Source of the DNA: Phyllostachys edulis
Taxonomy: Eukaryota > Streptophyta > Magnoliopsida > Poales > Poaceae
NCBI GenBank assembly: GCA_036346405.1
Contig: CM070566.1
Span: forward strand, 47,155,452-47,219,451
Direction: 5' to 3'
Length of the DNA: 64,000 bases
The translations under genes and the position numbers were made by a program. How positions within the stretch are numbered: position 1 is the stretch's first letter; each line of letters opens with the position of its first letter. Positions 12,672-23,178 of the stretch are shown piece after piece. The notes below the pieces were generated by a model, which made no database searches, was not told the DNA's origin, and saw only the letters and a program-made list of their open reading frames with translations.

Positions 12672-13539
12672 CCCACACAAGAAAAACTAGCCATTGGAGG
12701 AAAGTTCCAGAAAAAAAGGTAAACCGGTCTGACCACCAACTAATGGTCGGTTAAACCGCCAAGCTCAATGGTTATAAAACTAGTCATTGGATACCTTCTT
12801 GGGTCGACCTCCCTCACAAGGGTCGGTCAAACCGGACCCATCCGTCGGATCGCGGAAGGGTGGTTAGGCGCTCATCAAAGAAAAGCGAAGCGAGAAAAAC
12901 CTTCTCTGGAAAAAGTGTACTGAACTAAAGATTGCTATTACCGTCTTGCGGTAATACCACTTTATATAAATCTTGGTCATCTTGCTGACCATGGAGCGGT
13001 CAAACCGACCAACACATGGCGGTCAGACCGACACCCCACCGGGTAGACCAACTGACATAGGCGGTCAAACCGCCCACTGCCAACAAGGCTAAAAACAGAT
13101 TTCACACCTCGCTTCAACTCAATTTGCAAAACACATTTGCTAATTGATGCGCGATGCAATCAAGGGATGAAGGCAAGATTCTCAACAAGTTGCAAAACAC
13201 ATTTGCCAACTTTTAGAATCAATACCACAAGGAATAAGGTACATGGATTTACACCATTTGCAAACTAAAGTCACATGCTACAAGGATTATACATGAGCCG
13301 CGACCATTTGCAAAACACATTTGCAAATATCGGCAACATGCTAACGAGAGCTAGAGCAAGCACAATGAGCTATCAACACATGACTAACTCAAGCTACTAG
13401 TCAAGACCCCTCTTAATAGTACGGCAAACCTATACTAGCAATCTGTCTTTCATCCAAACACCAAGACCGGTAAAAGACTATGAACATATCCTTAGCTCTA
13501 GCCAGTCATACATTTGCATTGCACAAACATTTGAGGCCT

Positions 13540-13850
13540 GATGACGCACATCTTCACTTCAAGATCGGGTCATTGACTTGATAATCATCAACACATGATG
13601 ATTTCCTTTACTTCAAGTTCTTGACTTGAAAATGCATCAACCCATGATGCACTCTTTCACTTGATCTCCATCAACACATGATGGATCTTCTTTTGACTTG
13701 ATAATCAACTCATGATCATCTCTTCTTCTTGAACATCATCGACACACGATGATTTCATTTTCTTCGAGATCTTGATCGCATCAACACATGATGCATCTTC
13801 TTCTTGAACCTTAACTTGATGATGATCAACTCATGATGTCATCCAAAGTC
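13540..13850. repeat. Minisatellite with CATCAACACATGATG core
   Basis: About seven copies of CATCAACACATGATG or close variants occur every 40-60 bp, separated by TTCTTCTTGA/ACTTGAT filler. The core is a near palindrome (ATCA..TGAT). Confidence 0.75.
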
Positions 13851-13859
13851 TCTATCATC

Positions 13860-15510
13860 ATGGGACTTAACCTATTCATCCAACTCATGAAAAATATTAG
13901 TCCCACAACATGATTGTCATTAATTACCATAACATACCATTAACTCATAATGGTGGGGTCAAGATATTCCAATATGTCCCTCTTTGGTAATTGATGACAA
14001 CCATCACAATTGCGAATAATTGAATATAAAGACATATGAGTATATATGAACTACACAAGTTTTGTATACTCATTTGATATGTTTCAAAGTAAAGATCCTT
14101 AATATAAGTGGATAAAGAAATATGGATCAATACTAATGAAACCACAAAACATAGAGTGAACTCCCCCTAAATGTGTGCATACACGACTGTATAATAAAAA
14201 CATATGCACATATTCAAGTTAGACTTTTAGTGGAGTACAACCTATATTTTGGATATGAGGAATGCAACAAGATATAAGAATGTGATGTCGAATGCATACC
14301 TCCATGATTTTCACCTTTTTATCCAACTAAGAATAAACAATAGGTTTAACAATAGAAGTGTTAGTCTCACAAATAGATTTATCATTAGTAACCAAAATAC
14401 TCTATTAACTCATAATGGCGGGTCTAGATTCTTCAATCTCCCCCTTTTTGATAATTGATGACAAATCCTTTATCAATAGCAACATTTTGATATAAATCGA
14501 CATAAGCTAAAATTTTAAGCTATTTAACTATATCCATGCATGTCATAAGGTGAAATCTTAGGGGAATCAAGAGAGAATATATTAAACATCTAAATGGAAA
14601 TATATTGATCATATAAACATTCTCCCCCTTTTGGCATTAAGCACCAAAAATCCAAAACAAATCTAAGCCAACATAGAGTTTTTGTAAAACAATGAGCTTG
14701 GTAATTAAATTCATTTTATTCTGATGATTGAAATATTTTGATCATAGAAATATTCTTCTCCTTTTGAAGTAAGGTTGTGTTTTCAAACCAAAATAGGTCA
14801 CAAACTCTCATTTTATGGCCGAAAAGAGCAAAACAACTCGAAATAAGGCCATATTTGAGTTTGACTAAATGAAATGATATTTAGAATGCATTCAAGGAGA
14901 ATCACTTTTGAAATCTCCCCAATAAACATTTTCATGAAGATATTATGCTCATTTTCTCAACCAACAAAAAGACATGTTTATTTGAAATTATGTTGAGCTC
15001 AAAAGATAGTTGATCAAAGAGAGAAAAAAAAGTCAAATCTATTTCAAATCAAGTCTAAATGCTTTGAAGTTTTCAAGATATTAACTTTGGACTAATTAAA
15101 ATGTATATCAAAAGGAATTTTTGGTAAAAGAATTTTATTTCAAGAGATATTTTGAATTTCTTGCAAGCAAGAACCATATAGATAAAACTCCCCCTAAATA
15201 TATGCATATAGAGATGTGAATCGAAAGAAATGCACATATGAGGATTTTATAAAATTTTGATGGAGTTTCCTCTATATATATTGAATCCAAGGGAGCATGA
15301 CACACAAAAAATAATCAAGAATTGAATAAGCATGCAACATCAATAAGTATTCAATCAAAAACATATCTCGGACAAGAATACAATAAGAGGCATAAACCTT
15401 AACATAAATCTTCAATTATCTAACATAAGTCGATAGCAATTAAGACTAAAGGGCATCTAAGGTTCAATAAGCTTACACAAGATAAAACAAGAGTGAATTT
15501 TAAGCTTATC
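13860..15510. repeat. Repetitive noncoding region with multiple polypurine-like tracts
   Basis: CTCCCCCT-type tracts, which are polypurine on the minus strand, lie at 14,161, 14,437, 14,622 and 15,189. Two duplications are visible. The block ending TAACTCATAATGG... AATTGATGACAA occurs at 13,870-13,995 and 14,320-14,463. The block AACTCCCCCTAAATRTRTGC...ATGCACATAT occurs at 14,159 and 15,187. Sireviruses are known to carry repeated polypurine tracts upstream of the 3' LTR, and this region fits that. Confidence 0.65.
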
Positions 15511-15689
15511 CTCACAAGTTAAGGTCTATAGACCTAAATATGAAAGATCTGCATCTAGGAAGGAGGAGCCTCGGCGAAGATGGATGATCACCACGTTGAG
15601 TGAAGGAGGCGGGTCTTGACCACGTCCGGACCTCGATAGGCCAATGGCACTCATTGTTGCTGATACTCAGTGAGACTCTAATCCAAGTG

Positions 15690-15923
15690 TGTGACCTTCG
15701 AGTCCATTCCATCAAATCTCACGTTCAATCCTTCTACCATGGCTCGAGTCTCAACCTCAACTGTATGCATTTGATCAAACCTTGTGTCCATGCGATCGAC
15801 GCTCGACTGAAGACGAGAAAGAGCTGCCAAGATAGGATCTTGCTTCTAAGGAGCCTGCTGCCCTGGATGTCCCCGAGGAGGCAATCCTTGCCCTTGAGGC
15901 TGAGGAGAAGGTGGAGGAGGCAC
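15690..15923 (-). pseudogene. Broken C-terminal extension of the accessory ORF
   Basis: Continuing past the stop at 15,924, the minus strand encodes a proline- and glutamine-rich linker and a heptad-like segment, interrupted by at least two in-frame stops. It reads as the decayed tail of the preceding ORF. Confidence 0.5.
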
Positions 15924-16931
15924 CTAAGGAGGGGCATCTCTAGGTCTATATTCTTTGTGCTCCAAGTCACAAGGACTGTCAAAGTCAATCTTACTCTGAA
16001 TGAGCTTCATTATGTAGGGAGCAAAGTATATACTCTTGACCTTATATCCCTTGGATGTGGCAATCTCTCTAATGATTAAGTCCATCACATCAAATCTTGT
16101 GCCATCCATGATATACTTCACTATATTCCAGGCACGTCCATGTATCTCATCATTATTTCCACTCCTAGGGAAAAATGATGCTCTCATGATCCTATTTATA
16201 ATGCTGGGAAGAGGGAGAAGACAACTAACTCTTCCACGCACAAAATGATTACCTTGATCATAGTACTCATCCACTTGAGTGATAGCTAGGCGTTCTTGAA
16301 GATGTACTTTTATCCCTCTAGAGTCTCCCAAACTCAAGGCACTCAGAAATTCATCCTTGGAGGCTTCTAACTGTTGTTGTCCCGTCATCCAGATAAGACG
16401 GTCATGGTTAGGGGACACATAAATAGTTGCATAAAATTTCCTGATGGCCTTGGTATGAAAGTTGCATCTCAAAGAAACCAAAGAATCCAAGCTCACATTT
16501 CTATACAGACGATACAATCCATTAAAGACTAGATTCTGTCCTAGATAGCTCCACTTCACAAATCTATGATTGGCAAACTTCTTCTTTGCATAAAATGTCT
16601 GATAAACTTCTTGCTGAAACATAGTATCATTCCTAGGAAACCGGAATTGATTTATGTGCCTCAGAATGGTGTATTGTTCACTTTTGATCCTTGACACATA
16701 AAGCCCAATGAACTGAGATTGATCTGGAGTTTCATCCTTGTCCTCATCCTCATCATAGTCTGATTCTTCATAATTGTTGTCATTGTTTTCACTCACTTCT
16801 TCATCATCTTCAATCTCTTCTTCATATTCATCTTCAACGTGTTCCTTTCCCTTTGAAGAGGCGGGAGCTGCAGAACGACTCACTATTTTCTTGTGCGGCA
16901 TTGTTGCTGAAAAGATTACAAAGATTGTCAA
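15924..16931 (-). CDS. Retroelement accessory ORF, putative plant transposon protein domain
   Basis: A 335-codon minus-strand frame. The N-terminus has a basic start, then a very acidic segment (about residues 30-65, mainly E and D), then a globular part rich in aromatic residues with segments such as RKFYATIYVSPNHDRLIWMT and FVRGRVSCLLPLPSIINRIM. This layout resembles the widespread 'putative plant transposon protein' family carried by grass retroelements; the assignment is from recognition, not a search. The frame stops at 15,924, but sense-like, proline/glutamine-rich then coiled-coil-like sequence continues in the same frame to about 15,690 (QPQGQG, then LAALSRLQSSVDRMDTRFDQ), broken by further stops. 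The ORF therefore looks truncated at its C-terminus. It lies where Sireviruses place an envelope-like gene. Its function is unknown; it could equally be the sole ORF of a non-autonomous element. Confidence 0.6.
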   Translation of the reverse strand: MTIFVIFSATMPHKKIVSRSAAPASSKGKEHVEDEYEEEIEDDEEVSENNDNNYEESDYDEDEDKDETPDQSQFIGLYVSRIKSEQYTILRHINQFRFPRNDTMFQQEVYQTFYAKKKFANHRFVKWSYLGQNLVFNGLYRLYRNVSLDSLVSLRCNFHTKAIRKFYATIYVSPNHDRLIWMTGQQQLEASKDEFLSALSLGDSRGIKVHLQERLAITQVDEYYDQGNHFVRGRVSCLLPLPSIINRIMRASFFPRSGNNDEIHGRAWNIVKYIMDGTRFDVMDLIIREIATSKGYKVKSIYFAPYIMKLIQSKIDFDSPCDLEHKEYRPRDAPP

Positions 16932-16974
16932 GGAAGTTCAAAGATTAAACTAACAAACATCTAGAATGCCATCT

Positions 16975-18920
16975 CTGTCAGTCCTCTTTGTCACAGGCGG
17001 TCAGACCGTTGCCATGGCGGTCGAATCGCCCGGACACAGCAGATACTACCGCATCACGGTATGACCGCAGTTGAAAGCGATACTACCGCAGTCGGTGAGC
17101 GTTCGCACCATTGAGCGTGTGGTCCAATCGAGACGGTCGAGCGGCCACAAATCGGTATGACCGCAAGTTATATGGCGGTACTACGCATCGCGATATGACT
17201 ACAATTGAGGCGGTACTACCGTAGCACGGTAAGACCGATGTTGCTTGGCGGTATGTTTTTTCTAGAGCGCATGTGTTTTGGAGTTTCTTCTCCCTTGATA
17301 ATCGGTATGACCGTAGTTTGGGAGCGGTACTACCGTAGTGCGGTAGTACCGATAGTTTCATGGAGGTATGACCGATTGTGCCTTGTTCATTGGAAATCTT
17401 GGCAGCAATGTTTGTAGGTTAGATCAATCTCATGGGTTTCATAGCATATGTGTTGCATGATGCACATTTTGACTAATGTGGGTCAAGTTGCAAAGAACTT
17501 ATTTCCGGAATCGATTTCTTGGTCTATTGTTGTGCAGGAGGCTTGGAGGTCAACGATGGTCAACGGCGAGGATGATCGAAACTAGACTTGGAGAGCGGCG
17601 TTGAGCGATCGAGGATGCGGTGAAGTCAATGGACTCAAGCATGGCATAAGCGGACAAGGATGACCGAATGGGAAGTTCGGTACGACATGTTGCATCAAGC
17701 AACGCGAGGGTCGGTGCAAGGGCCATGGTGGTTTCGGTAGGAGCCGGATGGGAGAGACTTGCTGACATGAAGAGAGTCGTTGATCAACCTACACGTGGCG
17801 AAGCATGGGATTGCTTCACCAAGTTTGGACTCGGTCTTCGGAGAAGGATCGAGAAGGGGTAGTTTGGTAACTTCACCTAAATACCGCCTTGGTGACCTTT
17901 TGCTAACCCGCAGCCCAAGACGGCACAAGGAGAAGTGGTTTAGGTCAAAAGAAGATGAAGACGACACTTTGAAATACGTGCATGAGTGAAACTCGTTTGT
18001 GTGTGGGCTTAACGGGTGCCCATTAGGGATATCCTTCTAGAAGCTAGCCTCCACTATAAATAGGGGAGGGTGCTGGTTGTGCACTCCCCCAACCCTTGTA
18101 TTTTCAACAAACTCTAGTTTGTGTTTAGGGATAGGAGAGGTTAGGGTTCTAGAGAGGTGAATTGATTGAGTGCTCAAGTTTGTGCTTTTGTCCTCCATGG
18201 TGGAGTGGGTGTAAACCAACTTCAATCTCTAATCAATCAAAGCAAGACTCTTCAAGATGATTCTCTCTTTGTTCTTGCTCTCTCTCTTTTGGTGATTTTG
18301 GGTTTTTGATGATTCCTTGGTTTTCCTTTGGTTTCTTGTGGTGATCTTGCTTGCTGTGATATGTGGGAATACATCTAGGATCATCTCTTATCCACGAGCA
18401 AGTTTTTGGATCATATTTTGGTTTTGACTCAGTTTCGAAACAACCTTCACTTAAACGGAAAAAGGTCAGAACTTTGGCAATGATCTTTGCGATCCTTGAT
18501 AGGAATAGGTTTCTAACATTCTAGAGATGGTATGTTTCAAGTTTCATGAAGTTTGGAGTAGTGGATCAAAAGATGTGCCAATTTTGGATTTTGTTCTTGG
18601 GTTGATTTAACCGTTCATCGTGCTATTTATGTTCATCTGGCAAGATCAAGAATGTTCATTCGGTAGTACCGATTTTTGAATATCATCGCTCACCGACACC
18701 GATCTGGTAGTCTTGCTCATCGATACTCGCATCTTTGCGTTTTTGGTTGTTGAGCTTGGGGATTTTGATTGGATTCAATACAAGTCTTTTGCTATGCTTG
18801 TATATTGATCTTCATAGCTATCATAGTTATTGGAGTGAAAATAGTGTTGAATCCGGTTAAAGTGAAAAAGAGTTAGTGCTCCTATTCAACCCCCCCTCTA
18901 GTCGCCATTTCGGTCCAACA
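16975..18920 (+). repeat. 5' LTR of copia element B
   Basis: It ends CCATTTCGGTCCAACA at 18,920, directly before the primer site. It contains a palindrome cluster (CGGTATGACCG, CGGTACTACCG, CGGTAGTACCG variants) at 17,040-17,360 and one more at 18,661, plus a TATA box at 18,055. Its left end is not a clean TG start, so it is probably truncated. Confidence 0.65.
18055..18062 (+). promoter_or_regulatory. TATA box of the element B LTR
   Basis: CCACTATAAATAGGGG, followed by GGGTGCTGGTT, a string also found downstream of the TATA box in element C. Confidence 0.7.
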
Positions 18921-18922
18921 GG

Positions 18923-18936
18923 TGGCATCAGAGTCC
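18923..18936 (+). promoter_or_regulatory. Primer binding site of element B
   Basis: TGGCATCAGAGTCC lies 2 bp after the LTR end. It resembles the initiator-methionine tRNA site TGGTATCAGAGCC with two changes. Confidence 0.7.
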
Positions 18937-18964
18937 AGTTAGTTCAATCTTGATCTTAACCGGT

Positions 18965-20521
18965 CACTGAAATTAGCGATAGAGAAGTACTCCACCAAGC
19001 CGCATATCTTCGATGGGCTCGACTATGCCTATTGAAAGAATCGCATGCGTGTGTTCCTTCAGAGCGAAGGTCAAGCCATATGGGAGGTTGTTTGAGCCCC
19101 GCTCGTTTTGCCCGAGGTTGCTACACCGGCTTCAGCAACCCTCTTGGGTAACAACTATAAGGCAAAAAATTCCTATATGTCGGGCTTGGTAGATAGGAGT
19201 ATGGCATGATTTGTAATCTTGAGACCGCGCACAAAATTTGGCACACCCTCGAAACCTACCATGAGGGTTCATCCCAAATTAAACAAGTATGCCAGATGGT
19301 CTTTAAGCGAGAATACAACAAGTTCGAGATGCATCCTAGCGAGAGCATCGATGATGTATTCACTCGCTTTAACAAGGTGATTAATCAGTTGAGAGCAGTA
19401 GACATCGAGTATTCTCAGTCTGAGAATGCCACCCACCTCTTGGCTGCAATCAACACCAAGGAGTGGGAGATGAAGGCTACTGCCATTGAGGAGAATGTCA
19501 ATCTCTCTAATCTCTCTTTAGAGCTGCTCTATAGCAAGCTTAAGACTCATGGGATTAAGAGAGTTAGTTACCCAAGAAGGAGAACATGGCTTTGGTGGCT
19601 GACCCTCTTAAAAGAACTTCTGATGATTCTTCTGAGTCTTCCTCTAGGTTTTCACTTGCCTGTTTATCTGCAATCCATGAAGAGGAACTTGAAAGTATTC
19701 TTGAGGCTGAGTTAGCCTTTCTAGCCAAAAAATTCACATCGGCCTATAACAATGTGAGAAACAAGAAGAGAGGCGGCCCTATGACATGCTATGAGTGTGG
19801 AGAGCTCTACCATATCCAGGCGAACTACCCCAAGCTAAAAGGGAAGGGCAACCACAAGGATGAGAAGGCAGCTTGGAGGAAGTCTCAAGCGAACAAGTCC
19901 AAGTTTGATGCTGCCAAGCTTATGAAGGCCGCTCACCGGGTCCTTGCCGCTTTTAGAGAGAAATCCATAAGCGATGTGGACTCCGGGAACGAGGAGGACA
20001 AGAAGGAGGAGCTCCCTCAAGACAAGAACAAAGGGAAGGCAAAAGACTTCACCGACATGTGCTTCATGGCCAACTCTGTCAATATTGATGACATCGATGA
20101 GGTACCTCCATCCTATGAAGTTCTCTTTGCTAGACGTGATGCTATATTTGAGCAACTGCTTAGCTAGGATAAGGCGTTAGAGTTCACCATGGCTAGGAAT
20201 AAGGACTTAGAGTCACAAGTTGATAATCTCACACTAGATCTTGTGAATGCTAAGAATCTTGGTGCTGATGAATGTTCATCCTGCCATACTTTACACTCTG
20301 AACTTGCTAAATTGCAAGCTGCTCATGATGTTGCCTTGCACCAACTAGAAAATGTTAGGACTGAGTTAATTGAAATTAAATCTGTTCCATGTGAAAAATG
20401 CTTAGAATCTAGCAAGTTGGTCGTTTCCGATAAGGCTGAGTCTAGCACTTGCTCTTTCTGCTTAGAACGTGAACATGAAGTAAAAGACATCCATGTCCTG
20501 CAAGATGGGCTGGATGGTTGA
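18965..20521 (+). pseudogene. Copia gag, broken, element B
   Basis: The start region (IEKYSTKPHIFDGLDYAYWK-like reading near 18,980) and the central UBN2-type gag segment (19,206-19,560, with KIWHTLETYHEGSSQIKQ) parallel the gag of element C. The frame shifts near 19,200 and again near 19,560-19,590, and there are early stops. The zinc knuckle at about 19,790 reads CYECGELYHIQANY. The first two Cys and the His are present, but the final Cys is Tyr, so it should not bind zinc. A cysteine-pair-containing tail (20,189-20,521) follows after a stop at 20,165. Sequence homology ends at 20,521 at the junction with MULE-like DNA. The structural (RNA-packaging) function is lost. Confidence 0.75.
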
Positions 20522-21170
20522 ACGATGTTAGGATAATGCAACATCGGGCCAAATTAATAATTATGATGCTTAATGAACATTACTTACCTCTTGGATCTGG
20601 AATGCGCCCGGGTGACGTTGAGCGATAGTACGACCCACGATCTCACTTGCTGGAGCCTTCCCCTTGTCCGCCACCCACTTGGCCTTATCGTACTCATCTA
20701 ATTTCCTGAGCTCGTCCGATGCCTTTTCAGTAGGGTTGGGGTTGGGTACATAAGGTGTCCAGCGCTAGTAGGTCTCGGCTCGCCATGGAAAGTTCACCTT
20801 GTACTTCTGCTGGATGAATACCCTACCATACATCTCCGGGCCATCGATCCATTGGAAGAAGTTGCATTGCATCTCCAGCTGCCAATATGGACGTGTGTAA
20901 TCAGGGATTTATGGAATGTAACGTATGGTCTTAAAAATCTTTGTGTGTGCAAGATACGCTCGAGTGAACGTCGCCGGGTGTGTGGACTAGATGATCTTTG
21001 CCGGTTCTTCGCACACACATTGCGGGACTGGGAACCGCGGTGGTATTAGCGCATCCTTCATAGACTTATCGGGGTAGGGTTTAGCCCTCTCGGCTAGCCA
21101 CTTGCATCTCGCATTATCCTCTTGTACATGTTTGCCGAGTCCTCCATCTCCTTCCACCTAGTTGTGTGAA
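20522..21170 (-). pseudogene. Broken ORF with GRF-type zinc-finger features, transposon-associated
   Basis: Reading the minus strand from about 21,160, a coding-like stretch contains a Cys-x-Cys segment (VPQCVCEE) and later MQCNFFQWIDGPE, the pattern of a GRF-type zinc finger. A charged segment follows (PNPTEKASDELRKLDEYD, then KAPASEIVGRTIAQRHPGAF), and then a GTAAGT splice donor at about 20,576. Stops and frame changes interrupt it, and expected cysteines between the two parts are missing. Such ORFs are common in rice next to MULE-type sequences. I could not show that it belongs to the same element as the transposase. It is cut at 20,521. Confidence 0.55.
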
Positions 21171-21230
21171 GCAAGCTTTGGTGTAGTGTTGGGTTTGGTT
21201 GTGTAGTCTTCTCTCTAGATCTCTCCCACC

Positions 21231-21240
21231 TCTTTTTATA
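21231..21240 (-). promoter_or_regulatory. TATA box upstream of the GRF-type ORF
   Basis: The minus strand reads CCCTTATAAAAAGAGGTGGG about 80 bp before the first ATG of the broken ORF. The leader in between is CA-rich. Confidence 0.5.
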
Positions 21241-21339
21241 AGGGCATAGGGTGTAATGCTCAAGGTGGAGTGAGAACACACAAGAAATCGATGTGTGTGG
21301 TGTGTTCAATTATGAAAGGGTTGAGTCCAAGTGTGTTGT

Positions 21340-21680
21340 CTTTTCAGTCTAAAAAGCTGGCGAGGCGGAGAGTGTCGTCTCATCTGCCTGAAAAGTTTGC
21401 GTGGTTGTGTTTGGTCTTTTCAATCTGAAAAGCTGGTGTGGCAGAGTGCTGTCATGTCCTTCTGAAAAGTTTACACAGCAGAGTCCAGTCTTTTCGGTCT
21501 GAAAAGCTGAGGAGGTAGAGTTTCAGTCTTTTTGATATGAAAAGCTGGTGTGGCAGAGTGTTGTCATGTCCCTCTAAAAAGTAAAACGATCGCAACACAG
21601 CATGTTCATTTCGGTCAGAAAAGCTGGCGAGGTGGAGTGTTGTCTTTTCGCTCTGAAAAACGAGCGAGATGTAGTGTTGT
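21340..21680. repeat. Array of CTTTTC/GAAAAG short palindromes
   Basis: At least six imperfect palindromes of the form CTTTTCNGTCTGAAAAG occur every 45-75 bp (first near 21,341, then 21,418, 21,491 and on), each followed by GCTGG or GCTGA and GGCRGAGTG-like text. Confidence 0.75.
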
Positions 21681-21799
21681 CATGTCAATCTAAGAAGCAT
21701 AGTCTGGTCATTTGTTGCCATCAAAAAAAGAGAGATGTCAGTCAATCGGATATTCTCATGACTGATGTAGTGAAGAGGGGGGGGGAGGCTTTATGGTGG

Positions 21800-22340
21800 C
21801 AAGTACTGTCACACCATGATCTTTGGCGTGACAGTAATGTCTTGTCATGCTATTATCCGTGGCATGGCATAACCGTGCTACCACGCTAGGGTTTGCGCAG
21901 TTTCGGAGGAGTTGCAAAAACCTCATCGCTTTTTGGTGCTAAGTCCTGTCACGCCAGGAGTCCTGGTGTGACAGTAACATCTTGTCATGCCATGAGACTT
22001 GGTGTGACATATAAGTGCTGCCACGCCAGATTTTGTGCTGTTCCAGAGGAGTTGCAAAAACCACATCGTATTCTAGTGCTAAGTCTTGTCATGTCAGGAC
22101 TCCTGGCGTGACAGTAACATATTGTCACACCACGAGGCATGGCGTGATAAAACAGTGTTGCCACGCCATGAGACCTAGCGTGACAAAATAGTGCTGCCAC
22201 GCTAGGGTTAGTGTAGTTCCAGAGGAGTTGCATGCCAGCAGCATCCTTCTGGTTCTAAGTCCTATCACTCCAGGGATAGTGGCGTGACACTTGCAGTCAG
22301 TCATGCCACTATACCTGGCATGACAGTACCTCTATAAACA
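21800..22340. repeat. Array of TGTCACGCCA/TGGCGTGACA hairpins
   Basis: About nine imperfect inverted repeats of 26-28 bp, with arms like TGTCACGCCA and TGGCGTGACA and a 6-8 bp loop, sit in a larger unit of about 135-175 bp. That unit also contains GAGGAGTTGCA (near 21,906, 22,036 and 22,222) and CTAAGTCCTGTCAC. A short relative of the hairpin occurs at 56,512-56,560. Confidence 0.8.
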
Positions 22341-22449
22341 TAAAACAGCAACATCTATGCATGTATCAAGTTCAGAAAATTCAATTCATTCAAACATGGA
22401 CATCTATGCATATCTTAGTTCAGAAAAGTCATTTCATGCAAGCATTTCA

Positions 22450-22627
22450 AGAATCATCCAAGATAGCCGATACTAGCATAGCACTGATGCCCTTAGTAAC
22501 GTTGTTGAACACCTCCGAGATATTCGTTGTCATCATACCATACCGATAGCCACCTTCATCATATGCTTGTGCCCACTTCGTCTTCTGCTCCAAGACCTCG
22601 TCCAACCACTTATTCCCTCGATCGTTG
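22450..22627 (-). pseudogene. MULE transposase, C-terminal piece
   Basis: On the minus strand this encodes NKWLDEVLEQKTKWAQAYDE, then GYRYGMMTTNISEVFNNVTK, typical of the region just after the catalytic core of Mutator-like transposases. It continues the transposase piece at 44,071-44,555 once the 21.4-kb copia insertion and one CGTTG copy are removed. The frame is lost after about 22,450. The gene is dead. Confidence 0.8.
22623..22627. repeat. Target site duplication CGTTG (left copy) of copia element C
   Basis: CGTTG directly before TGTAGGACC at 22,628; the same five bases follow the right LTR at 44,066-44,070. Confidence 0.95.
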
Positions 22628-23173
22628 TGTAGGACCGGAAAGGCGACTAGAGGGGGGTGAATAGGCGCTCAATCAATTTTTGCAACCCCTCAAAGAAGCA
22701 CCAACGGAAATCAGAATCTCTGCTGAAAAATACCAAAATCAGTACTACCGCCTTTATGATCGCGATACTACCGCATAGCGGTACTACCGTAGTTCATAGC
22801 ACGGTATGACCGATTTTCCTGGAGGTCATGCCGACAGTAGAGTTTTCAAACCTAAAACCGACACAACTTTTGATTCAGCCAACCAAAACCTACCAAACTT
22901 GAAACATAACCTCTAGGGGATATCTTTAACCTATTCCAATCATCTATTCAACAGATCCATGTCAAAGTTTTGACCTTTCTCAGATTTGATGAAGAACGGT
23001 TCAAAAACGAGTCAAATACCCAAATCTGATCCTACGCTTGATCGTGGGCTATGGATGATCAAGATGATCTTAGATGGTCTCCCACAAGTCACAGCAAGCA
23101 TAAGCAACAGAGGGATTCGAGAGAAAAGCAGTGGATCATCAAAATCGCAAAAACATCAAATAGGATGCAAGAA

Positions 23174-23178
23174 CAGAT
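23174..23178. repeat. Target site duplication CAGAT (left copy) of solo LTR D
   Basis: CAGAT at 23,174-23,178 and again at 27,772-27,776. The sister LTR has a single, slightly changed copy (CGGAT near 36,979). Confidence 0.92.

Larger units (their letters stand above)
11910..13971 (-). repeat. 3' LTR of copia element A
   Basis: On the minus strand this LTR starts near 13,971 (TGGAATATC) and ends TTACA at 11,910. The right limit is uncertain because a second, similar LTR-end plus polypurine block lies at about 14,435. It contains gene-like palindromes of the type GCGGTCARACCGC (for example 13,020 and 13,060), a TATA box on the minus strand at 12,665-12,671, three TTGCAAAACACATTTG repeats (13,122-13,330) and the ATGATG minisatellite at 13,540-13,850. 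Confidence 0.55.
11910..16965 (-). mobile_element. Copia element A (Sirevirus-like), 3' part, minus strand
   Basis: The left end TGTAAGATCGAGGAGGCTAA is the reverse complement of a copia U5 end and resembles the ends of elements B and C (a shared GGGTGAATAGG-type core). To the right come a long LTR, a repetitive noncoding stretch with several polypurine-like tracts, and a minus-strand ORF. No gag, protease, integrase or reverse transcriptase is present, and no second LTR of this family is visible. The element is therefore truncated at about 16,965 where element B's LTR begins, or it is a non-autonomous form. The order ORF, long noncoding region, polypurine tracts, 3' LTR matches the known plan of Sireviruses. 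Confidence 0.6.
16975..20521 (+). mobile_element. Copia element B (Sirevirus-like), 5' part, plus strand
   Basis: An LTR, primer binding site and broken gag follow in order on the plus strand. The LTR is related to that of element C: the segment 17,540-17,930 matches the reverse complement of C's LTR around 37,300-37,700 along most of its length, with many substitutions and indels. The gag is likewise a diverged relative of C's. The element ends abruptly at about 20,521, where MULE-related sequence begins, so pol and the 3' LTR are missing. The first 50-100 bases of the LTR also seem lost at the junction with element A. Confidence 0.7.

Noticed and set aside
21800..22340. CRISPR-like array of short repeats
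   Set aside because: The repeats are imperfect hairpins with irregular spacing inside a larger tandem unit in a plant genome; no cas genes are present.
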